Shown in pieces: positions 9,478 through 18,779 of a stretch of DNA of 64,000 nt; position 1 is the first letter of the stretch; each line of letters begins with the position of its first letter. The position numbers were made by a program, and so were the translations under genes. A model generated the notes under the pieces. That model saw nothing but the letters and a program-made list of their open reading frames with translations, searched no databases and was not told the origin of the DNA. Where the stretch lies: NCBI RefSeq assembly GCF_022829445.1, contig NZ_JAKSXY010000092.1, positions 62,001 to 126,000 of the forward strand. Direction: 5' to 3'. This DNA is from Methylobacterium sp. J-068 (GTDB lineage Bacteria; Pseudomonadota; Alphaproteobacteria; Rhizobiales; Beijerinckiaceae).

Positions 9478-9857
9478 GACGCGGCCCGGCGCAACCGGAG
9501 CGCGGCGCCGGACAGGAAGCCGGAGAGCGCCTCCTCGGTGAGCGGCTTCGGCAGGAACGTCGCGCCCACGTTGCGGGCCCGCGCGATGATCTCGTCCTGG
9601 ATGTTGGCCGAGACCACGGCGATAGGCATCCCGGGGCTCAAGTCACGCAGTTCGGCGGCGAGTTCAAGACCGTCCCTGCCGGGCATGTTGAAGTCGAGCA
9701 GCGCCACGTCGACTTGACGCCCACCGACCACGACCATCGCCGCATCGGCGTTCGCGGCCTCCGCGACCTCCCAGTCCGGCTTGACCTGGCGCAGGAGCTT
9801 GGCGGCGACGAGGCGTGCGAGCTTGCTGTCGTCGACGATGAGTGCGGTTGTCGTCAT
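9474..9857 (-). CDS. cheY: Single-domain response regulator (CheY-like)
   Basis: A receiver-only protein of about 127 residues: TALIVDDSKLARL at the start, phosphoacceptor Asp in VALLDFNMPGRDGLE, the switch region IAVVSANIQ and the lysine in FLPKPL. No output domain is present. I chose the ATG at 9857 because the upstream extension is Pro/Arg-rich and not receiver-like. It is followed by the phosphatase gene with a four-base overlap and preceded by an 88-base gap, the only sizeable gap in the operon. Confidence 0.88.
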   Translation of the reverse strand: MTTTALIVDDSKLARLVAAKLLRQVKPDWEVAEAANADAAMVVVGGRQVDVALLDFNMPGRDGLELAAELRDLSPGMPIAVVSANIQDEIIARARNVGATFLPKPLTEEALSGFLSGAALRLRRAAS

Positions 9858-9945
9858 GGGGCGATGCTGGTGAGGTTGCGCGCGTTGGGGGCGGATGCGT
9901 GGCGATGGCGGCATTTATGCGTCGGGACCTCGCCGGGGCATAGCG

Positions 9946-10209
9946 CTAAGTTTGCGTCGCGCCGCGTTTTTCCGGGCCGGGCGGGGGCAGCCACCGGCCG
10001 ACGAAGGAGTCTCCGCAGGCCCCGCGGACGACGGGTCGCAGTCGCAGCAGCACCTGGTAGACCGCGGTGTGCATCCTCGTGCAGGCGGTCCAGTCCACCG
10101 CCCGGCCCGCATCCTCCAGGATGAGCGAGGCGAGCGTATCCGCGTCCTCGACCGGACAGTTGCCCTCCAGGCGGATCGTCCCGTCTTCCGCCCGGAGCGT
10201 CACCGTCAT
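9946..10209 (-). CDS. Small STAS-like protein of the che operon
   Basis: An 87-residue protein. The fold pattern MTVTLRAEDGTIRLEGNC, then a helix, then AVDWTACTRMHTAVYQVLL, resembles the beta-alpha layout of STAS or anti-sigma-antagonist domains, in which a strand-loop-helix follows an acidic or polar residue. No serine phosphorylation site is clear, so the call is tentative. The ATG overlaps the cheA stop codon (ATGA). A role as scaffold or adaptor in this chemosensory pathway is inferred from position only. Confidence 0.7.
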   Translation of the reverse strand: MTVTLRAEDGTIRLEGNCPVEDADTLASLILEDAGRAVDWTACTRMHTAVYQVLLRLRPVVRGACGDSFVGRWLPPPGPEKRGATQT

Positions 10210-12482
10210 CTTCCATCCCCGGAGGTGTCCTGCCCGACCCATGCCGGGTCCGTCAGCAGCGCGGCGGGATCGACGACGAGCAGGACGGTTCCGTCGCCGA
10301 GGGTGGTCGTGCCGCCCACCCCGGGCACGGTTCCGACGAGGCCGGCCGGGGCGCGCACCACGGCGTCCAACCGGTCGTCCAGGCGGTCGATCTCCAGCGC
10401 GACGGTCTCACCGTCCGCGTGGACGACGAGGAGGAGTGCCTCCATCCCGATGCCGGCACCGTCTCGATGGTCCAGCAGGTCGGCGAGCCGCAACACCGGA
10501 AGGGTCCGGCCCCTCAGGACGGTCGCGGCGCCCCCGGCGACGGCGTGGATGGCCGACCTCGGGACCCGGACGACCTCGGCCACGGCGTCCATCGCGATCC
10601 CGTAGGATTCCGTGCCGACCCCGACCACGAGCACGCGGGCCAGAGCAACCGTCCGCGGGAGATGCAGGGCGACGGTCGTACCCTCGCCCGTGCGGCTCTC
10701 GACCGAGACCCGACCGCCCATGCGCCCGGCGGCGGCCCTGACCGCGTCCATGCCGACCCCACGGCCTGAGAGGGCGCCGACGCTGCCGGCCGTCGAGAAG
10801 CCGGGCGCGAAGATCAGGTCGGTGACGGCGGCGTCGTCCATCGCCAACACGGCGTCCCGCGAGCGCAGGCCACGCTCGACGGCCCGTTTGCGGATGAAGT
10901 CCGGATCGATCCCGCGACCGTCGTCCGCGACCGACACGACGATGCCGTCGCCGTCCTGTCCGGCCGCGATCCTGATGCGGCCGGCCGCGGGCTTCCCGGA
11001 GCGAAGGCGGGTTCCGGCGTCCTCAAGCCCGTGGTCGACGGCGTTGCGCACGACGTGCAGCAGCGGCTCGAACAGGTTCTCGACGATGCCCTTGTCCGCC
11101 TCCGTGCCTTGCCCCTCGAAGTCGATGGCCACCTCCTTGCCAAGGCCGCGGGCGGCCTCGCGGACGGGTCGGGCGAAGCGCCGGAACACCTCGGACAGGG
11201 GCATGAGCCGTAGGGATACCGCATCGCGATGCAGCGAGGTCGCGAGACGGCCGATGACGGCGTCCGCCTCGCGGATCGCCCGGGCCAGCGTGGCGAGGTC
11301 CTCGCCCGCCTCGGCACGCGCCGCGAGGGAGCCCAGCGCGTTGCGGGCCACGACGAGCTCGCCGACCCGGCCGACCAGCGCGTCGACCCGGGTGGCGTCG
11401 ACCCGGAGCGTGCGTGCCGTATCCCCGCCGTGCACGCCAGCCGGGGAGCCGTCGGCGCCGGACGCTTCCATCCCGCTTCCCGGACCGGTCAAGGTCCCTC
11501 CGGCCAGCGCCGCCTCGATGGCTTGCCCGAGGATGTCAGCTCCGAGGTCCGCCCCCTTGAGGCAGCGTTCGGCATCGGCCTCGTGACCAATCGACCGCAG
11601 GGCGTTCGCCGCCGACCGCGTGCAGGCTTCGAGGCGGCCTGCGGCTGTCTCCGTGTCGCCCGGGGCGGCCATCGCCAGGAGCTGTTCCCCGAGGATGGCC
11701 GCCACGACCGGGTCCAAAGTGGATGAGGGGGTGGGTTCCGTCGAGCCGGCCGAGGGAGCGGGAACGTCGACGACCGAAACCTGGTCGGAAACCAGGCGGA
11801 AGGTCGCCTCGACCTCCGGGCGCGGTGTGCCGGCGAGGAGGGTGATGTCGAGGTTGCAGGCGTAGGCGTCGAACTCCCCGTGCGGCGGCCAGGGCATGGC
11901 CGGCTCGACCGACACGGCCAGCAGGCCCGGCACCTTCCGGACGAAGCCGAGGGGGTCGTCCCCGGAGAAGAAGCAGTCGCCGCGCGGCCGGTAGCGGACC
12001 GCCGTCGACGGGCCCAGGGGCGCATCCGCCATGGAAGCGACCAGGCGGGCCGCCCAGTCGGGAACGGCCCCCGTCGCTTCCGTCGTGGATTTCGGGCCGG
12101 GCGACAGGAGCGACCGGTACCGTTCGGCCAGCGCCGCCGCCTCGCCGGCCGCCGCGTCGGGCAACCGTCCCGTCGCCTCGACGGCGTCGGACCAGCGCGC
12201 GGTGGCGTCGAGCGCCTCCAGCGACAGGTCGATCAGGGGCGCGTCGACCGCGAGGGTGCCGGCCCGAGCCGCGGAGAGGCCGTCCTCGGCCGCGTGCAGG
12301 AGCGCGAACCATGGCGGGTAGTCGAAAAGCCCGACGGATCCCTTCAGCGTGTGGAAGGCCCGGAACACCCGGTTCACGGCCTCCGCGTCGCCGGGCCTGC
12401 CTTCCAGGGCCAGCAGGTCCTCCGTCGCAGACTGGACGAGCTCCCGCGTCTCGACGAGGAACTGTTCGAGCAGATCGTTCAC
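10206..12482 (-). CDS. cheA: Chemotaxis histidine kinase CheA
   Basis: A 758-residue CheA. The Hpt domain carries His44 in FRAFHTLKGSVGLFDY. A middle segment with FSGDDPLGFVRKVPGL and later repeats of acidic strands replaces a classical P2. The dimerisation helices start near TLRVDATRVDALVGRVGELV, the ATPase has N-box HVVRNAVDHGLED, G1 DDGRGID and G2 SGRGVGMDAV, and a CheW-like P5 domain closes the protein. It starts with GTG overlapping the cheY TGA. It autophosphorylates under control of the MCP and CheW proteins upstream and passes phosphate to CheY and CheB. Confidence 0.95.
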   Translation of the reverse strand: MNDLLEQFLVETRELVQSATEDLLALEGRPGDAEAVNRVFRAFHTLKGSVGLFDYPPWFALLHAAEDGLSAARAGTLAVDAPLIDLSLEALDATARWSDAVEATGRLPDAAAGEAAALAERYRSLLSPGPKSTTEATGAVPDWAARLVASMADAPLGPSTAVRYRPRGDCFFSGDDPLGFVRKVPGLLAVSVEPAMPWPPHGEFDAYACNLDITLLAGTPRPEVEATFRLVSDQVSVVDVPAPSAGSTEPTPSSTLDPVVAAILGEQLLAMAAPGDTETAAGRLEACTRSAANALRSIGHEADAERCLKGADLGADILGQAIEAALAGGTLTGPGSGMEASGADGSPAGVHGGDTARTLRVDATRVDALVGRVGELVVARNALGSLAARAEAGEDLATLARAIREADAVIGRLATSLHRDAVSLRLMPLSEVFRRFARPVREAARGLGKEVAIDFEGQGTEADKGIVENLFEPLLHVVRNAVDHGLEDAGTRLRSGKPAAGRIRIAAGQDGDGIVVSVADDGRGIDPDFIRKRAVERGLRSRDAVLAMDDAAVTDLIFAPGFSTAGSVGALSGRGVGMDAVRAAAGRMGGRVSVESRTGEGTTVALHLPRTVALARVLVVGVGTESYGIAMDAVAEVVRVPRSAIHAVAGGAATVLRGRTLPVLRLADLLDHRDGAGIGMEALLLVVHADGETVALEIDRLDDRLDAVVRAPAGLVGTVPGVGGTTTLGDGTVLLVVDPAALLTDPAWVGQDTSGDGR

Positions 12483-12877
12483 GGTTGCCGTCCCGCGAGC
12501 GCCAGGGCATGCGCCACCAGTACCCCCTCGGGCACCGGCTTCACGAGGTAGAAGTTGGCGCCGGCCGCCCGCGCGGTCGCGCGGTCCCCGTCGCCGGCCT
12601 CGGTGCTGGTCATCAGGGCCGGGATCGCGCGGACCCCGGGTTCCCGCCCGCGCAGGGCCCGCAGGAAGCTGAGGCCGTCCATCTTCGGCATGTTCACGTC
12701 GACGACCAGCAGGTCGTAGGTTGCGGTCAGGACGCGCTCCAGGCCTTCGATGCCGTTCAGCGCCTCGTCCACGACGAAGCCTGCCCGTTCCAGGGCGCCG
12801 CGATAGTACAGCCGCACGAGGCTCGCGTCCTCGACGAGGAGGACATGCGGGGGACCGCCGATTCCGGCCTCAGACAT
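12479..12877 (-). CDS. cheY: CheY response regulator
   Basis: Receiver-only protein of about 132 residues: HVLLVEDASLVRLYYRG, phosphoacceptor in LLVVDVNMPKMDGLSFL, the switch ALMTSTEAGD and the lysine in FYLVKPVPEG. The ATG at 12877 lies inside the end of cheR with an eight-base overlap, which fixes the start better than the upstream in-frame codon at 12916. It is the direct neighbour of cheA, so it is probably the main phosphate acceptor. Confidence 0.9.
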   Translation of the reverse strand: MSEAGIGGPPHVLLVEDASLVRLYYRGALERAGFVVDEALNGIEGLERVLTATYDLLVVDVNMPKMDGLSFLRALRGREPGVRAIPALMTSTEAGDGDRATARAAGANFYLVKPVPEGVLVAHALALAGRQP

Positions 12878-13733
12878 GCTCCCCCTCCCGCGGCCTTCGA
12901 TAGACGATGGCGTCATCGTAGCGGCAGACTCTGAACAACGGTGAAATCCGGCTCATGCTCTCGGTGTGGCCGAGGCAGACGAAGCCGCCCGGGACCAGGG
13001 CGTCGTAGATGTGGTCCGCCGCGATGCGCCGGGATGCGTCGTCGAAGTAGATCAGCACGTTCCGGCAGAACACGACGTCGAACCGGCCGTGCGCGGCCAT
13101 GTCCGTTGCGTCCGTCAGGTTGCAGGGCGTGAAGCGCACGGAACCCCGCAGATCGCCGAGGATGCGCCATCCCGGGCCGAGGCGGGTCTCCTCCCGGACG
13201 AAGTAGCGGGCGACGAGGTCCGGCCTGAGCCGCATCAGGGCGCGCTCGCCGTACAGTCCCTCCTCGGCCGCCGTGAGCGCCCGCGTGTCGATGTCCGAGC
13301 CGACGATCTCGACGTCATAGCGGTCGACCTCCGGCCAGTTCTCCAGGAGCCACATCGCCACCGAGTACGGTTCCTCGCCGGTCGAGCAGGGCATCGACCA
13401 GATCCGCACCGTCGAGCCGGGGGCCTTCCGGGCCACCGTCTCCGGGAGCAGGGACGACGTCAGGCAACGGAGCTGGTGGTCCTCGCGGTAGAAATAGGTC
13501 TCGTTGATGGTGAAGGCGTTGATCAGCCGCTCGACCTCGCCGTCCGCGTCGGACCGAAGCCTCGCGAGATAGACCGCGAACGACCGCGACCCGGTGGCCT
13601 GCATGCGCTCGCCCAGGCGCCGGTCCACGAAGTAGCGCTTCGCCGGCGTGAACAGGATGCCGGTGCGGCGGTACAGGAACTCGCAGAATCGCGCGAAGTC
13701 GGCGTCGGTGACCGGTGACGGTGCATCGGACAC
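12870..13733 (-). CDS. cheR: Chemotaxis methyltransferase CheR
   Basis: A 287-residue MCP glutamate methyltransferase. The N-terminal helical domain (FARFCEFLYRRTGI, DRRLGERM) is followed by the SAM-binding Rossmann domain with WSMPCSTGEEPYSVAM, the acidic GSDIDTRAL and the conserved RNVLIYFD. It begins at GTG 13733, four bases after the HEAT gene stop; the longer frame upstream is Arg/Pro-rich and overlaps that gene, so I rejected it. It transfers methyl groups to the MCP encoded at the head of the operon. Confidence 0.93.
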   Translation of the reverse strand: MSDAPSPVTDADFARFCEFLYRRTGILFTPAKRYFVDRRLGERMQATGSRSFAVYLARLRSDADGEVERLINAFTINETYFYREDHQLRCLTSSLLPETVARKAPGSTVRIWSMPCSTGEEPYSVAMWLLENWPEVDRYDVEIVGSDIDTRALTAAEEGLYGERALMRLRPDLVARYFVREETRLGPGWRILGDLRGSVRFTPCNLTDATDMAAHGRFDVVFCRNVLIYFDDASRRIAADHIYDALVPGGFVCLGHTESMSRISPLFRVCRYDDAIVYRRPREGEHV

Positions 13734-13737
13734 GCGT

Positions 13738-14280
13738 TCAGCGCCCCGAACCGATGCGGGCGAGCACCATGTCGATGGCCATGGGCAGGAACGCCTCGGA
13801 GGCGAACCGGGCCCGGGCGGCCTGGAGCGCCGGCAGCGCCGCCGCCGTACCGGCCTCGGCAAGCACCTCGACCGCGGCGCCGCAGACGTTCGGGTGGGTC
13901 TCCCCCTCCAGCAGGTGGGCGAGCAACGCGCTCGCGACCTCGGTCGGCTGGGCGCGCGCGACCTCGGTCGCGAGCAGCCGCACGTCCGGGTCCGGATCGG
14001 AAAGCAGGCCGGGAAGGACCGGGAGGGCCGCGGCGGGCATGGCCTGCAGCGTCTCGATGCAGGCGTTGCGCAGCCCGGCATCCTCCGACCGCAGGTGACG
14101 GGCGAGCGCGGTCGCGGCGGACGCGTCGGCGAGGGCTAGGAGCGCCGCGAGGAGGGCCTCGCGGCGGCGCAGGTCCCGCTCCGATCCCAGCGCCGTGCCG
14201 AGCTCCTCCGCGGACCGGACGGTCGGCGTGGCGGTTTCCGCCTTCGGCAGTCCGGGTGGATCGCGGCGGACGAGCGGCAT
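13738..14280 (-). CDS. HEAT-repeat protein inserted between cheB and cheR
   Basis: A 180-residue all-helical protein with HEAT-like units: LRRREALLAALLALAD, then LARHLRSEDAGLRNACIETL, LPGLLSDPDPDVRLLATEVA and LLEGETHPNVCGAAVEVLA. Such repeats form a curved scaffold for protein contacts. Its ATG shares a base with the cheB stop (TGATG) and cheR starts four bases after its stop, so it is made together with the two methylation enzymes. A role in organising CheB, CheR or the receptor is inferred. Confidence 0.85.
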   Translation of the reverse strand: MPLVRRDPPGLPKAETATPTVRSAEELGTALGSERDLRRREALLAALLALADASAATALARHLRSEDAGLRNACIETLQAMPAAALPVLPGLLSDPDPDVRLLATEVARAQPTEVASALLAHLLEGETHPNVCGAAVEVLAEAGTAAALPALQAARARFASEAFLPMAIDMVLARIGSGR

Positions 14281-15386
14281 CAGGGCACCATCCTCAGGAG
14301 GGCGTCGGCGATGTCTTCGAGCGGGGCGATCACGCTGGCGCCGCCCGCCCGGACCAACTCGCCCGGCATGCCCCAGACCACCGCCGTCTCCTCGCTCTCG
14401 GCGATGGTGCGGCCGCCGCGCAGCCGCAGCGCAGCCATCGTCTCAGCCCCGTCCCGTCCCATGCCCGTCATCAGGACGCCGACGAGGCGCCCCGGCTCGA
14501 CGAGGTCGAGCGCGCTGGCCACCAGGCGGTCGACGCTCGGATGCCAGGGATATTCCGCCCTTGCCGGCACCGGTTGCACGACGAGGCCGGACGGGCGGCG
14601 CGCGAGGGTCACGTCGGCATCCCCCTTGCCGACGTAGACGTTGCCGGGGGCAAGCGGCATCGGGCGCGACGCCTCCTGCACCCGCAGGGCGCACAGGCCG
14701 TCGAGACGCCGGGCCAGGGGGCCGGTGAAGCTGCCCGGCATGTGCTGGGCGACCACGACCGGCCACGGGAAGTCCGCCGGCAGGCCGGAGAGCAGCGCGT
14801 CGAGGGCGGGAGGCCCGCCCGTGGACGTGCCGACCAGCACGATGCCCCCGACCGAGCCTGGCATGGGCGGCTGGACGGTCGACGGTTCGGGCGATGCCGT
14901 CCGTGCGGGGCGCCGTGCGGACCGAGGCAGGGGACCGTCCGTCCCGCCGGTCCGGGCGCGGATGCGCTCGGCGAGGCGCAGCGTCGGGCGCAGGCGGGCA
15001 CGGGCGGCCGCCCGCACCTTCTGCACGATCAGCGGCCCGAGGCGGTCCATCTCCAGCGAGACGGCGCCCCCGGGCTTGGCGACGAAGTCCACCGCCCCGC
15101 GGCCCAGGGCATCCAGGGTGACCTCGGCGCCGTCCGCGGTCAGAGACGACACCATCACCACCGGCGTCGGGCGGTCGAGCATGATGCGGTCGAGGCAGCC
15201 GAGGCCGTCGAGGCCCGGCATGTTGACGTCGAGGGTGATCACGTCCGGCCGGAAGCGGGCGTGCTCGGCCAGAGCCTCGTCGCCGTCCCGCGCGAAGGCG
15301 ACCTCGAAGTCCCCTTCCGCCGCGAACACCCCGCCCAGGAGCTTGCGCATCAGAGCGGAGTCGTCGACGACCAGCAGCCGGATCAT
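14280..15386 (-). CDS. cheB: Protein-glutamate methylesterase CheB
   Basis: A 368-residue CheB. The N-terminal receiver has VVDDSALMRKLL and phosphoacceptor Asp in ITLDVNMPGLDGL. A linker follows, then the methylesterase domain with catalytic Ser in GTSTGGPPAL, His in QHMPGSFTGPLARRL and Asp in GMGRDGAETM. It demethylates or deamidates MCP glutamates when phosphorylated by CheA. It starts by ATGA overlap with the end of the triple-CheW gene. Confidence 0.95.
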   Translation of the reverse strand: MIRLLVVDDSALMRKLLGGVFAAEGDFEVAFARDGDEALAEHARFRPDVITLDVNMPGLDGLGCLDRIMLDRPTPVVMVSSLTADGAEVTLDALGRGAVDFVAKPGGAVSLEMDRLGPLIVQKVRAAARARLRPTLRLAERIRARTGGTDGPLPRSARRPARTASPEPSTVQPPMPGSVGGIVLVGTSTGGPPALDALLSGLPADFPWPVVVAQHMPGSFTGPLARRLDGLCALRVQEASRPMPLAPGNVYVGKGDADVTLARRPSGLVVQPVPARAEYPWHPSVDRLVASALDLVEPGRLVGVLMTGMGRDGAETMAALRLRGGRTIAESEETAVVWGMPGELVRAGGASVIAPLEDIADALLRMVP

Positions 15387-16861
15387 GCCGGGGCGTCCGA
15401 CCCCGGCGCCCGGTGGGCGAGGGCCTTCGTCGCCGCCCGCACGCTGCGCTCCGTCCCGGCGAGGAGGGCCTGCGCGTCCACGATGGGCAGCAGGCCGCCG
15501 CCGTCGAGCGTCGCGACGCGGGCGACCGCGTTCCCGGCCTCGTCGGAAAGGCCCGGCGTCGGCCGGATGGCCGTATCTTCGAGCCGCAGCATGCGGGAGA
15601 CCCCGTCGACGAGCAGGCCGGCGACGTTGCCCGCCGCTTCCAGGACGACGATGCGTCGCCTGGGCCCGTCCTCGCCCGGGGGCAAGCCGAAGCGCCGGCG
15701 CTGGTCGACGACGGCCAGGACGGTCCCGCGCACGTCGATGGCGCCGGCGACCAGGTCCGGCGAACGGGGCAGGCGCGTCATCGTCGCGGGGACCCGCAGC
15801 ACCTCGCGCACCGATGCCACCGGAACGCCGTAGCTCTCGCCCGCGACGTCGAACACGACGAACTGCTCTGTTCGCACCCCGGCCGCGCCGTCCGACTGGG
15901 TGGCGTCGGCGGATCGCGGCGGCGTGGCGGTCACGGTGGTTCCCTCTAGGAGACGGTCGGTCGAGAGGACGGAGACGAGCGTCCCATCGCCGTCGACGCG
16001 GCAGATGGCTTCGACGGCTGTCGCGCGTCCCCGGCCCAAGGCCGCCGGCACGGGGTCGACCGCATCCGGTGCGAGCCGCAGGATCGGCCCCAGGGCGTCG
16101 ACGACCAGCCCGACCTCGCTCCCACCGATCCGCGCGACCACGATGCGCGCGTCCGGACCCGGCCGGGGTGCGACATGGCCCAGCAGCGTCGGCAGCGCCA
16201 GCAACGGCAGTACGCCGCCGCGGCGCGCCACGACGCCGAGCGCGGCCTCGCCGGCACGGGGTACGGGAACGATGTCAGACGGCAGCGCGAGCACCTCCGC
16301 GACCCGTTCGAGCGGAAGGGCGTAGGACCGGCCGGCGGCGTTGAACGAGACCAGGGCGATGCGCTCCGCACCGCCGCGGTCGCCATCCCGGGTCGTCCGA
16401 AGCCCGGCGAAGGATGCTGCAGGACGGGCCTTGCGTTCGGGGAATGCCTCGGCGACCAGGGCGGCGAGGTCGACGAGCCGGGCTCGCCCCGACCCGACGG
16501 ACGTGGCGATGCGCCGGCTTCCCGGCTGGTCGTCCCCTCCGCTGGCCCCGGCGCCGCCGGAGAACGCTAGGACGCGGTCGATCATGAGGCCGACTGGCTC
16601 GCCCGCCTCCGCCACCACGACGCGGGTCGGCTCGGCGGTGGGCTCCGCGTCGGGCCGCAAGACGCGGCGCAGGTCGAGCACCGGAAGCGCCAGGCCGCGG
16701 AGGTTGGCCAAGCCGGCCAATGCGGCGGGGGCGCCGGGCACGCGCGTCAGCCGGGGCGGCCGGATGAGTTCGCGCACGACGCCCAGGTCGAGGGCGAAGT
16801 CGTCCGGCCCCAGCGTGAAGACGAGGTAGCGTGCGTCGCCCGTGCCGGCCGCCTCAGGCAT
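15383..16861 (-). CDS. cheW: Triple-domain CheW adaptor
   Basis: A 492-residue protein made of three consecutive CheW-like domains, at about 5-150 ([21 protein letters not shown]), 170-320 ([23 protein letters not shown]) and 335-475 ([22 protein letters not shown]). Each has the beta-barrel pattern with a later NLRG-like or [11 protein letters not shown] segment. Ordinary CheW is about 160 residues, so this is a fused trimer. The ATG at 16861 lies within the end of the MCP gene (eight-base overlap). It should couple the receptor to CheA, perhaps at several sites at once. Confidence 0.92.
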   Translation of the reverse strand: MPEAAGTGDARYLVFTLGPDDFALDLGVVRELIRPPRLTRVPGAPAALAGLANLRGLALPVLDLRRVLRPDAEPTAEPTRVVVAEAGEPVGLMIDRVLAFSGGAGASGGDDQPGSRRIATSVGSGRARLVDLAALVAEAFPERKARPAASFAGLRTTRDGDRGGAERIALVSFNAAGRSYALPLERVAEVLALPSDIVPVPRAGEAALGVVARRGGVLPLLALPTLLGHVAPRPGPDARIVVARIGGSEVGLVVDALGPILRLAPDAVDPVPAALGRGRATAVEAICRVDGDGTLVSVLSTDRLLEGTTVTATPPRSADATQSDGAAGVRTEQFVVFDVAGESYGVPVASVREVLRVPATMTRLPRSPDLVAGAIDVRGTVLAVVDQRRRFGLPPGEDGPRRRIVVLEAAGNVAGLLVDGVSRMLRLEDTAIRPTPGLSDEAGNAVARVATLDGGGLLPIVDAQALLAGTERSVRAATKALAHRAPGSDAPA

Positions 16862-18779
16862 CGACGGCCTGCAGCTCGTCGGCCAGCGACGCGATCTCCT
16901 CAATGCTCGCCGCGAGGTCCTCGGCCCCGCGCGACTGCTGCCGCGCCGCGGTGGCGGCCTCCGCCGAGGCACGGTCGGCCTCCTCCGCGGCGGCGGCGAT
17001 CTGCTGCGCCCCCTTCAGCCCCTCCCGGGCCGCGATGACGATGGCACCCGCGCCGGACAGCACGTCGGCGTTGCCGGCCTCCAACTTCGCGACGTCGTCC
17101 CCGACGCCGACGAGTGTGGCGACGAGGCCGCGATTGCGCTGGACCTCCGTCTCCGACGCGGCGACGACCTGTTCCAGGGCCCGGCGGACGGCGGCCACCC
17201 CGTCCTGAATGTCCCGCACCGTGTCGCGGATGCGCTCGGCGTTCTCGGCGGCGTCGCGGGCCAGCGCGCGGATGTCGTTCGACACCACGGCGAAACCGCG
17301 TCCGCCCTCTCCGGCACGGGCCGCCTCGATGGACCCGCTGACCGCGAGCATGTTTACCTGCACCGCCACCAGGGCGATGGAGCCGACGATCTTGTCGATG
17401 CGGCGGCTGCTGCCCTCCAGCTCGCCGATGCGCGCGAGGCATGCCCGGGTCTCGTCGAGCGACCGTTCCACACCGTCCGCGAGGGATCCTACCGCGGAGC
17501 GTACCTCGCCCAGGGTGGCGCCGATCCCGGCGACGCTCTCGCGGGCGGTGGTGGCGTTCGTGCCGAACACGGCGGCGCTGCGCTCGACCTGCACCATCGC
17601 GGCGCTCGACTGTTGGGCCGCGGCGCTCTGGACGGCGGTCCCGCGGCTGATCTGGTCGATGGCGGCGAGGATCTCGCCGGCCGCGCCGGAGAGTTCCTGC
17701 ACCGTCGCGGACAGCTCCTCCGCGGCCGAAGCGACCTCCTCGACGCGGGCCTGAACAGATCCGCTTCCCGTCAGATCGTCGGCCAAGCCGGCGAGGGACT
17801 GCGCCGTCGTTTGCGCCTGGTCCAGCGACTGGACCTGCTGGGCGACGGCCTGCTGGGCCTCCCCCGCGGCTGCGGCCTGTTCCTCGGCGGCGGAGGCGAT
17901 CTGCTCGGCGCCGCGCTGCGCCTCGCGGACGGCGGTCTCGGCCTCGACCGCGGCCGCGAGGATGGCCTGCGCCCCCTCCGACACGGACCCCAACTCCGAG
18001 CGCGCGGTCTCCAGCCTGACGGTGACGCGTCCGCCCGCCTCCGCCTCCGTCGACGCCGCCAGGGCTGCGGCGCGGATGATCTCGCCGACGCCCCGGACCT
18101 CGGTGCGGATCGCCTCGGACAGCGTCCGGACCTCGGCGGCGCTCGCCTCGGACGTCTCGGCAAGCGCCCGCACCTCGTCGGCGACGACGGCGAAGCCGCG
18201 ACCGTGGTCGCCGGCACGGGCCGCCTCGATGGCGGCGTTCAGCGCCAACAGGTTGGTCTGGTCGGAGATGTGTTCGACCGTGCCGGTGATCTCGCCGATG
18301 CTCGCGGCCCCCCGGTCGAGTTGCTCGATCAGCGAGACGGTTGCCGACTGCCGTTCCGAGTTCGCCTGAACCGCGGCGACGGAGGAGACGATCTGGACGC
18401 CGGTCTCCGCCAGGAGCGTCTGGAATGCGGCGGTGGACTGCCGTGAGGCGTCCGCACGCGCCCGGGCCTCGGCAAGGCGCCCGACGATGCCGCCGATGGC
18501 CCCAAGGGATTCCTGCGCCGCCCCGGCGGCCTCCTCGGCCCCGGCCGCGATCTGTTCCATCGAGCGGCGCAGCTCCTCCGCGGCGGACGACGCCTCGGTC
18601 ACCCCCGCGGCGAGTTCCTCGGTGGCCGCCGCGAGCCGTTCCGCCGCCTTCTGCCGCCGCGCCCGCGACCGCTCGCGGGAACGCCCGGCGGTGGCGGCCG
18701 GCGCTGCGACCGGGACCGACGAGACGGCCTCGGCGGGGGCCTCCTGCGGCGCGAGCCGCGTCCTCTTCACCAACGACAT
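16854..18779 (-). CDS. Soluble methyl-accepting chemotaxis protein with two signalling tips
   Basis: A 641-residue coiled-coil receptor with no membrane segment and no recognisable sensor domain; the basic N-terminus (about 1-50) runs straight into the helices. A canonical hairpin tip near residues 163-200 reads [20 protein letters not shown] then [18 protein letters not shown] second, altered tip near 466-505 reads [20 protein letters not shown] then [16 protein letters not shown] use the ATG at 18779; the upstream extension is not MCP-like. It is the first gene of the operon and presumably receives its signal from a partner protein. Confidence 0.9.
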   Translation of the reverse strand: MSLVKRTRLAPQEAPAEAVSSVPVAAPAATAGRSRERSRARRQKAAERLAAATEELAAGVTEASSAAEELRRSMEQIAAGAEEAAGAAQESLGAIGGIVGRLAEARARADASRQSTAAFQTLLAETGVQIVSSVAAVQANSERQSATVSLIEQLDRGAASIGEITGTVEHISDQTNLLALNAAIEAARAGDHGRGFAVVADEVRALAETSEASAAEVRTLSEAIRTEVRGVGEIIRAAALAASTEAEAGGRVTVRLETARSELGSVSEGAQAILAAAVEAETAVREAQRGAEQIASAAEEQAAAAGEAQQAVAQQVQSLDQAQTTAQSLAGLADDLTGSGSVQARVEEVASAAEELSATVQELSGAAGEILAAIDQISRGTAVQSAAAQQSSAAMVQVERSAAVFGTNATTARESVAGIGATLGEVRSAVGSLADGVERSLDETRACLARIGELEGSSRRIDKIVGSIALVAVQVNMLAVSGSIEAARAGEGGRGFAVVSNDIRALARDAAENAERIRDTVRDIQDGVAAVRRALEQVVAASETEVQRNRGLVATLVGVGDDVAKLEAGNADVLSGAGAIVIAAREGLKGAQQIAAAAEEADRASAEAATAARQQSRGAEDLAASIEEIASLADELQAVDA

